Shown: in pieces, positions 34,973-48,452 of the stretch
Position numbering within the stretch: the stretch's first letter is position 1
Layout of the letters: every line of letters starts with the position of its first letter
DNA from: Henckelia pumila
Lineage: Eukaryota; Streptophyta; Magnoliopsida; Lamiales; Gesneriaceae
DNA: 64,000 nt
Reading direction: 5' to 3'
NCBI RefSeq assembly: GCF_033568475.1
Contig: NC_133123.1
Location: 5,084,001-5,148,000, forward strand
Translations under genes and position numbers: made by a program
Notes under the pieces: generated by a model
Seen by the model: only the letters and a program-made list of their open reading frames with translations
Database searches by the model: none
Told to the model about the DNA's origin: nothing

Positions 34973-35282
34973 ACACATATTATTAATATATATATATGCA
35001 TGTTTTTTGAATACCAAATTTGAGAATTTCATTATTCATTCAATATATTTGTATGTTTTAGCCACAATTTCTTTGTATTCTAGCACCAACTTGAGCCTCG
35101 GACAGAGACGGAATTATATGGGGGTTAGTCTGGGCTTCAGTCCAATATAGCCCAGCTCATATAGTGTATGTATATGTATATGTATGTTTATACATTTATT
35201 ATTATTATTTGCAATTAATTGGATTTTTTAATTTATTGATTTATATGAGTTTTATTTCAAGTTATTTGGGTTTCTAAATTTC

Positions 35283-35283
<1 letters not shown>

Positions 35284-35321
<38 letters not shown>
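35284..35321. repeat. (AT)n microsatellite
   Basis: About 19 AT dinucleotides. Confidence 0.9.
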
Positions 35322-35325
<4 letters not shown>

Positions 35326-37446
35326 CATGAAACATTCAATATATCGATTGAACATTATATGCTATTGAGTAAAAAATAACATCATAAATACAAAGACCAA
35401 AGTAATAAATATATAATTATTTACACTATCAAATTCAAAAAATTTATATTTTATAAAATATAAAACAATTATTCAAGTTATTAAAGAGAAAAAATTTTAT
35501 TCATTAACCCATCAAATTTTCATGAAATTTTTTATAAAATATAATTTAATTATTGAAATACATTCACTATTAAATATAAAAATTATGTATAAGGATATTG
35601 ATATATTAAAATTTTGTCTCATTATTAGCATGATTGATGTTCAAACATTTTTTTAAGCCATAAATAAGTTGAAAGATATATAAATAATAAAATATGAACA
35701 TATATCTAATATGTATATTTGCCTTATGATTTTTATTTATATTTTTTTCAAGTAAAATTGGCCATCTTACGGGATAAAAATCCTACATCCGTCCTGTTAG
35801 AAAGGACTACGTCCGGACAACTTTCTGACCATCTTCTAATCTTTGCTCGTGAATTTGGGCTCACCAGGCCAGATCTGGTTGGTGAGTATTAAAAGAAATA
35901 TCCCCACTGCTTTTCTTCAAACTAAAAAGTGATTGGTCAAAGAAGGTGTGTTTCATATTGAAAATATATGTGTACGAGGAGGTTATACATACGCTTTTGA
36001 TCAAAGTTCTATATTGAAAGATCAAACGAAATATCATAGATTAATGAATGAAATGATATTTTCATATGTATGAAGCCTTTTGAGTAAGTTCAAAAGCAAA
36101 TCCTCAAAAGTATATATATATTCAAAATAAACAATATCATGTCATTGTAGAGATATCTGTACTCCGTTCTTCTATAAAACATTATAAATTATGATTGCAG
36201 TTTACTTTAAAAAACTCTTTCGAAATTACCTTTTAAGACAATTCTATAATTTCAAGATATATAATCCAACTGCATTTAATCTTTAACTGTACACGTAACA
36301 TAATCTGCAAATCATTTTCCTCCACATGTGGTCATTACAAGCACTGACACCACATCTCCAAACAGATAATTGAGCACTGGAGGGACACACTTCTCTCTAA
36401 TTTAATGTATTTTAAAGTCGCCAGGCCCTTCTAACTGATCTTCTGTAACTTGTCGCGATTCCAATTTAATTTTCTAAATTCAGAAGGAGATTTTTTTTTT
36501 ATTTATGAATTTCGAATAAATCGTGAAGAATAATACATTGATTGATTAATAATTATTGATTTGTCCAATGTTTGGCTCAAGTTTTTTGAAGGATTAGTGT
36601 CACGCATCATTGTCTAATCCAAGTATTATTATTTAAAATCCTTATATTATTAATTCATTATCATCCAATCCATGAACCAAACAGTGTCTCAGTACGTCAA
36701 GTTTCCTCTCGTGTTTTTTGTTTCAAAAAAGAAAATTTGCTGAGAAGGATTTTTCATGTTTTTTTAAAGACAAAAAACAAAATAATTGTCTGTTTTAAAA
36801 AATTAATAAACATTAGTCATTTAAAATTGTCCCATTTAATCAAACGAGTTGCTGAACCTCCCTTATATAATCACCACTCTCTACATAATGAATAATTAAT
36901 TATGGAGGTAATAGTGTGTAGTAATGGCTCATGTTTACATTATTTTAAGCCTATACATATGAATTCCATTTTCATGATTCGGATATAAGATATGGATGCG
37001 TAATATATAGAGATGACAAATATATTGTTTTGCATGTTTTTAATTGGATTATTATGTTTATTATTATATAATTATGAGAAAAAATGTTATTTTTGTAAGA
37101 TTTCACTCATATCAAGTCAATCGTATCCTTATTATATAGGCAATAACTGATGTCTCATCCAATCCATATGCAAGAAATACATGTCATGAGATGAAATTGA
37201 TCAAGTTAACTTAAAAATGAGACAAATATAATATGAGTAAAAAATTATGGCTCATCTTATCTTCATCTATTTTACCAAACAGTAGGGTATTAAATAAATT
37301 TGATCAAAATTGTTAAACCATACCAAACCGAATGGTTCGAATCGATTTTCAGTCAATCACGTAGCTAGATTGGTTTTAAAATAACCAAAACGAAAAAAAA
37401 ATAATTGTTTGATTTAAGTTTTGTAAAAAAATAACTTGACTGATTA
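35322..37446. other. Intergenic DNA upstream of the EP1-like gene
   Basis: No gene. Segments near 35930-35960 and 36360-36480 resemble 51655-51695 and 51800-51960 upstream of the second EP1-like gene (GGTCAAAGAAGGTG/GGTCAGAGAAGGTG; TCTCTCTAATTTAATG; AACTTGTCGCGA). They are probably remnants of a duplicated promoter region. Confidence 0.4.
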
Positions 37447-37781
37447 TCTTTACTATTATATAAAGGTTGAATATTTTATAGTAACTTTTTTTTTTTGTGT
37501 CATGACACACCAAAAATCATCTTTGAATTCTACCTTTTTTGTCAACTTTTTTGTCAATTTTTTTTTCTCACTAATATCTTCAACCAATATGTATCATGTT
37601 TGTTTCCATGATTAATTTCACATCTATATATCTCAAATATCAATTTTATTATATTAGCATATTAAATTCATTGTCATATTACCAATAATTAATTTTCAAC
37701 TACTAAATAATACATTATTTCATAAAAAAATATTCATATATTATATCACACACGCAACTGTATGTGTGCTTTTGTCGCTAG
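37447..37781 (+). mobile_element. Non-autonomous Helitron
   Basis: It starts TCTTTACTATTATATAAAGG and ends with a short hairpin (CACACA...TGTGTG) followed about 9 bases later by GCTAG. The base before is A and the base after is T, as expected for insertion between A and T. The 335-bp length and lack of coding capacity fit a non-autonomous plant Helitron. Confidence 0.7.
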
Positions 37782-38649
37782 TATTAAGAAAAAATTTTAA
37801 TATTTATTATTATCTTAGTGTGACTTTTCCTGGATATAGAAATATTTTATTTGATTTTTAATTTATATTCTATTATTATTTATTGATGATATTTTTAAAA
37901 ATCGTCTCATTAATATTAGCCGGTTTGAGTAATCCGTCCTTAATATTTGTGAAACTTTTTAAATTCGTGACAGTTTTATCAAAAACCATCACAAAAAGCG
38001 ACGATTGTCGAAACAACATTCACATATTTTGGAAACAATATCTGAAAAAAAGATTTTGCGATTGTTTTATTGTAACCGTTACGACTTACGATGTTCCTCA
38101 TAAAAGAATCACTATTTTTAATTGTTGTCGTTTTCAATAACAGAAACTTATAGAATATTTATATTTTTCGAAATGATATACAACGAAAGAATCATATGCT
38201 GTACTTAGATAGAAGCATTTCAAATACATGGACTTTAAATAAATTTTTATTTTTTATAGAAATAACACCATAAACATCAAATCTACTTATTTTATGTTTA
38301 TATGATAATTAATGATAATTAAAATGGATTTTAAATTTATCCAATAAAGTGATGATTTGGTAACCATTTTAATCAATATAACTAATGTATAAATAATTAA
38401 GTTATGGATTTAAGATTTTTCTTTATTTTATTGTTAATACTAAAATTGAAATCGAAATCTTTAAATTTGAAATACTTTCATCCAAACGCAACTTTAAATT
38501 CACACTCGACAACATAAGAAACAAAAAGACCACAAAAATCACAAGGTTCCGATTTACTCGACCGTTTTATTCATTCAAATAGCTTATATTTTATGATGTG
38601 GTATTTAGTTATCTAAACTTAGTCAACTTTTTTTTATTTTTAAAATGTC
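37782..38649. other. Intergenic DNA before the first Copia element
   Basis: AT-rich; no gene or repeat recognised. A short ORF (37883-38140, +) has no recognisable content. Confidence 0.4.
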
Positions 38650-38654
38650 ATCCT

Positions 38655-38918
38655 TGTTGTGAAAAAGTAAATATTTGCGGTAAGAAGTAAATATTCCAAA
38701 ACTCAAAATATATCAAACTCTACACTTTATAATATTTTTCTCTCAACTCAATTGTATTTTTCATCACAAATGAAGACCTATTTATAGATCCACATTTGAG
38801 ATTAGTCCAAAAATTAAAACATCATCATCTACATCATCACACACTAATTTTCCACATTTTACAACTCAATATTCAACATTCAATATTCAACAATAATAAA
38901 ATAATATATTTTTCAACA
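38655..38918 (-). repeat. 3' LTR, Copia copy 1
   Basis: A 264-bp TGTTG...CAACA repeat identical to 44667-44930 except for one base (TTTTCCAC versus TTTTTCAC). The outer flank is ATCCT. Confidence 0.95.
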
Positions 38919-39083
38919 CTCCCCCTTGTGATGATGATCGTGATATGATGGCTGTCTTCATTACGTGTTTTATACTGCCTCGTTAAAAACCTTACTAGGA
39001 AAAACCCAGTGGGATAAAAACCATAGTAAGGGAAAAAGAGTGCAGCCACGTAAACTCCCCCTCATGTTAACATGAGTGATTCT

Positions 39084-42000
39084 TCACATATTCCGTAGAT
39101 TGCGCATCCCAATGTTGTATATATGCTTTCTGAATATCGTCGTGGGAAGTGCCTTTGTGAAGAGATCTGATGAGTTCTCACTTGATTGAATATAACAGAT
39201 ATCAATATCTTTATTCTTCTCAAGCTCTTGAGTGTAGGCAAAGAACTTTGGGGGTATATGTTTTGTTCTGTCACTTTTGATGTATTCTTCTTTCATTTGA
39301 GCAATACATGCAGAATTGTCTTCATACAACGTCACAGGCTTCTTGTCTACTGATAATCCACAAGAAGTTTGGATATGTTGTGTCATTGATTTTAGCCAAA
39401 CACATTCACGGCTTGCTTCATGTAGCGCAATAATCTCAGCGTGATTTGATGAAGTTGTTACGAGTGTTTGTTTCTGTGAACGCCAAGAAATTGCGGTGCC
39501 TCCACGAGTAAATACATATCCGGTTTGAGAACGTGCCTTATGTGGATCAGATAAATATCCAGCATCAGCATAACCAATGATACTTTGATTGGTGTCTTTT
39601 GAGTACAAAAGTCCCAAATCTGTTGTTCCTCGTAGATAACGAAATATATGTTTAATTCCGTTCCAGTGCCTCTTTGTTGGATATGAACTGAATCTTGCCA
39701 ATAAATTTACAGCAAAAGATATATCAGGTCTAGTGCAATTTGCAAGATACATAAGGGCACCAATGGCACTTAGATATGGTACTTCTGGACCAAGAATAAC
39801 TTCATCATCTCCACATGGACGGAATGGATCCTTTTCTATGTTTAATGATCTTACGACCATTGGAGTACTTAATGGATTTGATTTATCCATATTAAAACGT
39901 TTAAGGATCTTTTCTGTATAATTTGCCTGTTGAACAAAAATTCCACATTCTTTTTGTTCGATTTGCAAACCCAGACAATACTTGGTTTTTCCAAGATCCT
40001 TCATTTCGAATTCTTCCTTCAAGTACATCATAACTTCTTGAATTTCTTTATTCGTTCCAATGATGTTTAAATCATCAACATATACAGCAATAATTACACA
40101 TCCGGATGTTGTTTTCTTGATGAAAACACAAGGGCATATTGGATCATTTACATATCCCTTTTTCATCAAGTGCTCACTTAGCCGATTATACCACATTCGG
40201 CCGGATTGCTTTAACCCATATAATGATCTTTGCAATTTTACAGAATAAAATTCTCTGGGTTTTGAACTTTGTGCTTCAGGCATCTTAAATCCTTCAGGGA
40301 TTTTCATGTATATATCACTATCAAGTGATCCGTATAAGTAAGCTGTAACAACATCCATAAGACACATTTCCAAATTTTCAGACACTGCCAAACTAATCAA
40401 ATATCGAAACGTAATTGCATCCATAACAGGAGAATACGTTTCTTCATAATCAATTCCAGGCCTTTGAGAAAAACCTTGTGCAACAAGTCTAGCTTTATAT
40501 CTGACTATTTCATTTTTCTCATTTCGCTTTCGAATAAAAACCCATTTGTATCCAACAGGTTTTACACCTTCAGGTGTGAGGACTATAGGTCCAAAAACAT
40601 TACGTTTATTCAGCGAATCCAATTCAACCTGGATGGCATCTTTCCATTTGACCCAATCATGACGAGTTTTACATTCACCAAAAGATTTTGGTTCATGATC
40701 CTCATTTTCATTTACGATGTCACAAGCCACATTATAAGAAAATATCTCATCAATATCTTCTATGTCTTTTCGGTTCCATATTTTTCCAGTATTAATATAA
40801 TTGATAGAGATTTCACGATTCTCGTCAGTTTGTGGTTCTGAGAGAATATTTTCATCATCAGGTGATTCTTCTGGAACACCATTTTCTATTTTATGATCGT
40901 CGTGTTTCTCTATGTCTTTTCTTTTCCGAAGATTTTTATCCTTGGAACCGACTGGTCTTCCACGCTTCAAGCGTTTTATGACATCATGAGTGTCTTCAAT
41001 TTGTTTCTTTGGAATTTCAATTCGAGCAGGGGCATTTACATCATGTATATATGATTTTGTTACCCCTTTCGTGTCTGCAAATGCATCTGGCATTTGATTT
41101 GCAATTTTTTGCATGTGCACAATTTGCTGTACATCTTTCTCACATTGTTTGGTCCGTGGATCCAAATGTAACAATGATGGTACATACCATGTGATTTTTT
41201 TTTCGATGTGTTTCTTTTCTCCCCCTAACACTGGAAAGATTTCTTCATTAAAATGACAATCAGCAAAGCGTGCTGTAAACACATCGCCTGTCTGAGGCTC
41301 AAGATATCGAATGATTGATGGACTATCATAACCGATATAAATACCAATTTTTCTTTGATGACCCATTTTTTATCGTTGAGGTGGTGCAATAGGCACATAC
41401 CATACATCCAAAAATTCTCAGATGAGAGATATTTGGTTCTTTACCAAATGCAAGTTGCAATGGGGAGAATTTATGATATGCACTTGGTCTGATGCGAATT
41501 AATGCCGCAGCATGTAAAATTGCATGTCCCCATATAGAAATAGGGAGTTTTGTTTTCATAATCATTGGTCTAGCAATCAGTTGTAGACGTTTAATCAATG
41601 ATTCAGCTAATCCATTTTGCGTATAAACATGAGCTACAGGATGTTCAACAGTGATTCCCATTGACATACAATAATCATTGAAAGTCTGAGATGTAAATTC
41701 TCCAGCATTATCAAGTCTTATTTTCTTTATTGTATAATCGGGAAATTGATTCCGCAATTTTATTATTTGAGCCATTAATCTTGAAAATGCCACATTCCGA
41801 GTTGACAATAAGCATACATGTGACCATCTGCTAGAAGCATCGATCAATACCATAAAGTATCGAAATGGTCCACATGGTGGATGAATTGGCCCACAAATAT
41901 CACCCTGAATACGTTCAAGAAAAATGGGTGATTCAGTTTGGATTTTAGCTGGCGATGGTCTTATAATAAGTTTTCCAAGAGAACATGCTTTACATTGAAA

Positions 42001-42627
42001 CTTATTATTCTGAAAGATCTTCTGGTCTTTCAATGGATGACCATGCGTATTTTCAATAATTCTTCGCATCATTATTGAACCAGGATGTCCCAATCGATCA
42101 TGCCAATTTGTTAATATTGAAGAACTATTAACCACCATATTTGATTCGATTGGCCTTATATGTGTATAATGCAATCCAGTAGGGAGCATTGATAATTTTT
42201 CAACCACATATTTCTTTCCTGATTTATATGTGGTAAGACACATATATTTCTGATTTCCATCAGTTATCGTCTCAGTATCATACCCATGAGAGTATATGTC
42301 ATTAAAACTCAACAAATTTCTTTTCGATTGTGGTGAATATAAAGCATCATTTATCAGAAATTTTGTACCATTAGGTAACAAAAAATGTGCTTTTCCACAA
42401 CCTTCAATCAAGTCTACAGGACCTGATATGGTATTCACCATTGTTTTTGTTGGTTTTATTTCCAAGAAATATCTTTCATCTCGCAGAATAGTGTGTGTTG
42501 TACCACTATCTGGTATGCAAATTTCCATGATATTATTTCCATGTTTGCTCATAGCATTTTCCATATTAAACTTCACAAAAATACAATAAAGAAAAATTAA
42601 GTACAATACAAATGCAAAATATAACAT
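39084..42627 (-). pseudogene. Copia copy 1 pol (protease-integrase-RT-RNase H), frameshifted
   Basis: Two overlapping ORFs make up pol. 42627-41326 holds the protease (IPDSGTTHTIL), the integrase zinc motif (HDRLGHPG..., CKACSLGK) and the DDE core (GDICGPIHP, RLDNAGEF, NGLAESLIKR). 41366-39084 holds the integrase C-terminus, RT (YVDDLNIIG) and RNase H (GYADAGYLSD, SSNHAEIIAL, YEDNSACI). They are out of frame at about 41326-41400. There copy 2 has two additional bases (ACATACACCAT versus ACATACCAT), so copy 1 carries a 2-bp deletion. The probable native start is the ATG of MENAMSKHG. Confidence 0.9.
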
Positions 42628-42692
42628 GCTTTATAATACAAGAATGCATTAAAAAAAATACAAATTTGTTACAATATAGTCCCACCAATCTT

Positions 42693-43757
42693 TTAATCAA
42701 TGTCTTCGAAATCATTCAAAAAATCTGCAGCATTGAAACTAGTTGAACCAATTAAATGGTCACTATCTTCAACAAAATTGGTCTCTTTTCCTTTCCCCTT
42801 TGTCGATTCTTTATAGAGCTTACATAGGTGCTCAGGGGTTCGACAAATATGTGACCAATGTCCTGGAGTGTCACATCTATAACAAACACTCTCAGATCTT
42901 TTTGAGTGATTTTCATTTTCACTCGTATTTTCATGCTGCCTTTTTGGTGGGTGGTTCGTGACGTTCTTTTGAGATGAGTTATTGAAATAACTATCTCGAT
43001 TATTTTCATATCCACGGCCACGACCACGACCGCGATAATTTTTACGTCCACGTCCACGTCCACGTCCACGTCCACGCCCACGCCCACTTCCTCAACCTCG
43101 TCCACGACCAAAATCTGGTCTATGCCTTTGATTTTGGTTTTCATTTTTCATTACGACATTTGCTTCAGGAAATGCCGTTGATCCAGTGGGTCGGGATTGA
43201 TGATTTCTTATTAATAATTCGTTGTTCTTTTCCGCCACAAGAAGACATGCAATGAGCTCAGAATATCTCGTAAAACCACGCACTCTATACTGTTGCTGTA
43301 GAGTTATATTTGATGCGTGAAAAGTGGAAAACTTTTTCTCAAGCATTTCCATCTCTGTGACTTGAAGTCCACAGAATTTTAATTGCGAGACTATTCGATA
43401 CATTGCAGAATTATATTCACTGACTTTTTTAAAGTCTTGGATTCTCAACGAATTCCATTCATCACGGGCGGTCGGAAGTATCACTTCCCTTATATGCTCA
43501 AATCTTTCTTTCAATCCTTTCCATAAAATCATTGGGTCTTTTTCTGTGAGATACTCACATTTCAACCCTTCATCAAGATGTCGGCGTAAGAAAATCATTG
43601 CCTTTGCTTTATCTTGTGAGGTTGATATATTAATTTCTTTGATTGTATCACTTAGACCCAATGACTCAAGATGCATTTCTACATCGAGAGTCCATGGCAT
43701 ATAATTCTTTCCAGTGATATCGAGCGCAACGAATTCAATATTTTCCAAATTTGACAT
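42693..43757 (-). pseudogene. Copia copy 1 gag, one internal stop
   Basis: It starts MSNLENIEFVALDITGKNY. The gag domain runs to about residue 190, then an Arg-Gly repeat tract and a CCHC knuckle (CYRCDTPGHWSHIC), ending FEDID. A TGA at 43094-43092 interrupts the Arg-Gly tract; copy 2 has a sense codon at this point. Confidence 0.88.
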
Positions 43758-44666
43758 GGTGACTAGAAAAATAACAATGCATTTTATTAGTTAATTTCCA
43801 TTAATATGACAATACAAAATAATGGATAAACGATGAGTACAAGTAAGTGTACAAATAGAGAAAAAGCATGTGGTGGAAAATCGCTGGTGAGTACAAAACT
43901 CGTGAGCATGATGATCATAATCGTTATGAAAAATATCCTTAGAAAAGCCAAAAACTCCATCTTCTTCTTTTTCGAAAAAAAACCGAGGAGAAAATGTTTT
44001 GAGATGAAGAATGAATTTTGGTGTGATTGAAAATGAGTTTGAGTGAACATATTTATAGGGCAAAAACTAGCCGTTTATTACCGTTTGTGACCGTTGGGGG
44101 TAAGGAAAAAAATCGTGTATGTGTTGAATAAAAAATCGTGATAATCATGTGATGCACATAATGATAATCATAATTAAATAATTATGTATATCATATCACA
44201 TTATTATAAGATCGGTGTCGTAGACAACCTTTTATATAATAACATGAGATTATACGAATATGGTTAGTATATAAATACACAATAATATATATCATATCAC
44301 GTTATTATAAGGTCAGTGTCATAAACAACCTTTTACATAATAACATGAAATTATATATTGATATAGTTAGTATATATACATATATCATATCACGTTATTG
44401 TTTAAAAACCTTAGAGGCTTTTATACTTGTCGTATCCCTTACCGGGAGTGTGGGATGTCGTCTTAACATCCTCCCAGGATTTATAACAAGTTTTGAAAAA
44501 AACTATTTTTTTTTTATAACATGATATTATATATTAATATATATACACAATAAAAATATATAAACAGTAAAATAAAAATTCTTATTTGTTGAATATTTTT
44601 GACTTCTTCTTGTATTTTGGAGCGGCGGAAAATATAGAGAACCTTCGAGCGATCGTGCTGATAACG

Positions 44667-44930
44667 TGTTGTGAAAAAGTAAATATTTGCGGTAAGAAGT
44701 AAATATTCCAAAACTCAAAATATATCAAACTCTACACTTTATAATATTTTTCTCTCAACTCAATTGTATTTTTCATCACAAATGAAGACCTATTTATAGA
44801 TCCACATTTGAGATTAGTCCAAAAATTAAAACATCATCATCTACATCATCACACACTAATTTTTCACATTTTACAACTCAATATTCAACATTCAATATTC
44901 AACAATAATAAAATAATATATTTTTCAACA
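44667..44930 (-). repeat. 5' LTR, Copia copy 1
   Basis: A 264-bp direct repeat of 38655-38918, followed by ATCCT. It contains CTATAAATAGG on the minus strand (about 44790-44800), the likely TATA box. Confidence 0.95.
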
Positions 44931-46195
44931 ATCCTCAAGTGTATTAAAATACACCGGAGAAAGTCATTTTTTTATTTTTTCTCGAAAGAAAAAGTTGACT
45001 AAATTTAAATAACTAAAAGTTTCTGGCATCAATTTTGATAAAGCCCACATGAGTTGCATTATCCACCTTGGTGAGGGTCTTTAAATCATACACGATCCAG
45101 CACCTAGAGTCCGGCCCATTAAAGAAAACTCCCGCACACTTGCAGTCCAATGTGCATTTTTTTTGGCAATCCGCCTCCTTGATGGGCCCAGTTCCACTCG
45201 TGTACTTGCTTAAGAAATGGTCTACCCCTTCTATTTTGTAGTACTTCACATCTTTACAAGATGTTATCTTGGGAGGTGCACAAGTCTTGCTCCAGCCCAA
45301 TAGCCCATTGGGGGATGGGCAAGCCACACATTGGCTATCCTCACAAAGCCCAAATCCCCCACATCTGTCTGGTATTTGGCATTCATCACCAGAATCTCTC
45401 CGGAAAAGAGTAAATGTTTCTTCCCATGCTTGAGAGTCCACTGGGGCATAGAACGTAAATGCCCTTAGACCTCCGTCGATACCCAATCGGAGATACGTTA
45501 ATGTAGTATTGTATTTGGGCCGGGATAAAATCCGGTTTGAGCCATCCTGGCTCACAAATTTCAACTCATACGCAAACGCATCGTCGGTCTCCGGATCACT
45601 AGTGAACGTCAAAACATCAATGGTGTTATTACCAAAAAAGAGATAATTTGTGGAGTCAAAATATAACATGGGCGTGGGAGAATTGTCACTTTTGTAGTAC
45701 ATTGCAAATCTCTTGGGCTCCAAGACCAAGCTATATGGCCCATTTTTATTCTCCTTCTCCGAAAGCCTGCTCACGAGCTTGTTTGGGCCTTTCAGTCGAA
45801 GAGATTGGCCCACTAACAAAGTATCCGTGGGGGAGTCAAAACTTTGCCATATAAATTTACCCTTGGAATCATGTAGCACCATGTTACCATTAGGTAACAA
45901 CTTGAAACCTACCACATTTTTATTTGCCGTGTTTGATTGCCAAGCCACACGTCCATTGGCTTCAGCTAACACAAGATTTCCGTTCGTCCCGAGCGAGAAT
46001 GTTGCGTTCTCTCCGACTGGATTTCCACGGTTCGCCTCCCACACCCAACGCATCAGCGATTCTGAACGTACGGTGCCCATTCGTAAGGCTAAAGTGTATG
46101 CACCAGGCATCGTGTTGTAGAAACATAGCTGGAATGGAGAATTGGCTATGGACAAAACTCTATAGTTTGCATCATATTCGACTATATATGGTCCG

Positions 46196-47756
46196 TGTAA
46201 AACCCGAAACTTGGACATCAAGCATTCACCATCATGGAAGGAATTCTCGAGCATGGAAATTATATTCTTTCCTTTTTCCTAAAGACCGAAGGCTGAATTT
46301 TTGGGACGCAATCGGCTTAATGGCAGCAAATAAATCAAGGAATAAAAAGCTGCAAATTTTCTTTCCTTATTACACAAAAATCAATTCAGATTTCATTCCT
46401 ATTTTCGGATGATTTTTGGCCTCCTATTTAAAGTGCAAGAAGCCGTCTCTTTCAACCATACTTTTTTCTCTGTATTTTCGAAACCAGCTAGTAATAAAGT
46501 TAAATGATTTGTTCACCTCTATTACATATTCACGTGGGTGGAGTATAGCAAGTGAAGTTCTGAAGTTGTCAGTTTTTTTTGGTCTCTAAGACTTTCGAGA
46601 TAGTGGCATAAGGATTTGGAGGAGAATTGCTTCAATAATCTAGTAGCAAATTGGAGTCAAAGGTGAGTCTTTTTTTTCCTCAAGTTTCGAGAAACCAACC
46701 CTGCAATTGGACCCAAAAATTTATTAATTATTTTTCCTCCATTCCACGTGAGATTTGTTTAGGAGTTTGAAATAGGATTAATTCTCAAGAATTGGTCCAA
46801 TAGTTTTCCTCATTTTCGAAGAAGAAAAGTCTGCCAAATTTTGGAAGAAGCAAGGTGGAATTTCGGATTGCTTTTAGAGTATTCGGTCAAGCTTCGCCCC
46901 TTTGTAGTATTTGATTTCGCACAAATAATATCAGTAAGTGGGCTTTTATATGTATATTTCTTGTTGTGATTTTAAAAATATTTATTGATGAGTCATGGTA
47001 TTTTGGTTTTCGAAATTCGTTCGAGCATGTGTCTTTTATTCGTGTCATGTTGGTTCATGTTATGTCATGCATGTTGTCAAGCACTGTTATGATTCGAATG
47101 GATATGATAATGATATGACCCTTATACGGTGGGATTGTAACCGTTGTATGGCCTCACTCCATAGAGGATTAACATATTGGACATGGCCTCGCTCCTTAGA
47201 GGATTAACATATAGGAGACAGTAAATCATGGAAAGGAGATGAATTTCAGTGCTTATGTTCATGTGTTGAAAGTTATTTATCATGATGATGTTATGGCCCG
47301 ATGGACCAAGTATTGAGTTATGTTTATGTTGATGTTCATGTTCACGATTATTATTTTATGTTATGCATATATTTGGTACATGTCCCGAACGGCCCCCACT
47401 TACTGAGTGTTTCCCAAAACACTCACCCCTTACTTTTCCCTCCCAGATGATGAAGATGATGATGTAGAAGTTCGTGAACAATATATGTTTTGGGGATGGT
47501 GATAGATGATCAATAAGACTAAATTTTGCTATTTTTATTATTGGGATTTTCGCATTAATATTTTGTTATTAAGTTTTTAGACGCTTCCGCAGTTGTTTTG
47601 TTATTTTGGATTTATCGACTTGTAAAGACGATGTTTTGGAATTTATTTATGATAATAGACTGGTTTGGTTTATACTATACTACGAGGCTGGTTGTTTTAT
47701 AATTTTTGAGAATTTGAAACAAAGCCGGTGGCACGTCTCGGTCTCGGGGCGTGACA
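46196..47756 (+). repeat. 5' LTR of the non-autonomous Gypsy element
   Basis: A 1561-bp direct repeat of 49736-51296, about 1 percent different by eye. Confidence 0.93.
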
Positions 47757-47762
47757 TTAAAG

Positions 47763-47775
47763 TGGTATCAGAGCC
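47763..47775 (+). other. Primer-binding site
   Basis: TGGTATCAGAGCC, six bases after the 5' LTR, complementary to the 3' end of initiator tRNA-Met as in many plant LTR elements. Confidence 0.85.
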
Positions 47776-48452
47776 GCCAGGTTCATAAATCCGGATGGGA
47801 TTCCGTACCGAAAAATTTGACGTTGTCAAATTTTGACCAAAGCCCTGCGTAGCCTGATCCGAAACGATCTTCTAAGTTAAACTCATACCTTGTATGACTA
47901 ATGACGCTTTTAGCCCGAATTCCATCGTTTAAGTCTTCGAAGTTGCGTTTTTGCCGTTTTAGGAAAGTTTTCGGACGCTTATAACTTCACCCAGGAAATT
48001 CGAAATCCAATTCCGCAAATTGTCCCACAACACCCTTGACTTGTAGTTTCTGCCCAGAAATAAATCTCAAAATTTTCCATTTTTGGAAAATTTGCCCGAA
48101 AATTTCGCTTGATATCAATACTGCCCGAGTAACATATTATAAATTGTTCATCAGTTTAAATTCTGATCGTAATTCATTCTTCTTCATTTTTGGAAGATGA
48201 CTATTACTAGAGCTACTACCTAGATTAGTTCTTTTATTCAGCATTGTTTTGATTTTTATTCAGCATGGTTTGGATATCTTGGTATTTTTGAGACTTAGCT
48301 TGTTTTGTTTCGTTCACCTTCATGACATTTTGGGAATCAATAAAATAACTTTTATTCCTTTGGAATATTTATTGATTCATTTATTCCGCTATTTCCTTTC
48401 TTCTTAAAGTATCTTGTTTCGACAAACTTTTAGAACTCCTTTACTGTAGGAA

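Larger units (their letters stand above)
38655..44930 (-). mobile_element. Ty1/Copia retrotransposon, copy 1
   Basis: A 6,276-bp element on the minus strand. 264-bp LTRs lie at 44667-44930 (5') and 38655-38918 (3') and are flanked by the TSD ATCCT (38650-38654 and 44931-44935). The polypurine tract is CAAGGGGGAG just before the 3' LTR (plus-strand 38919-38928). The sequence following the 5' LTR reads CGTTATCAGCACGATC and is the likely primer site. Domain order is gag, protease, integrase, RT, RNase H, that is, Copia. One LTR mismatch was seen, so insertion is very recent, yet coding regions carry inactivating changes. The 5' LTR ends about 80 bp from the stop codon of the second EP1-like gene. 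Confidence 0.95.

Noticed and set aside
43010-43090. Regular CGTCCA repeats resembling a tandem repeat array
   Set aside because: They encode the Arg-Gly tract of Copia gag; copy 2 has the same tract in frame.
45013-46254. 413-codon ORF starting MLENSFHDGECLMSK as a complete EP1-like gene
   Set aside because: The first codons come from the LTR of the inserted element. The true N-terminus lies at 51417-51297.
46995-47207. 70-codon ORF repeated at 50535-50747
   Set aside because: It lies inside the two LTRs of the non-autonomous Gypsy element; repetition reflects LTR identity, not a gene family.
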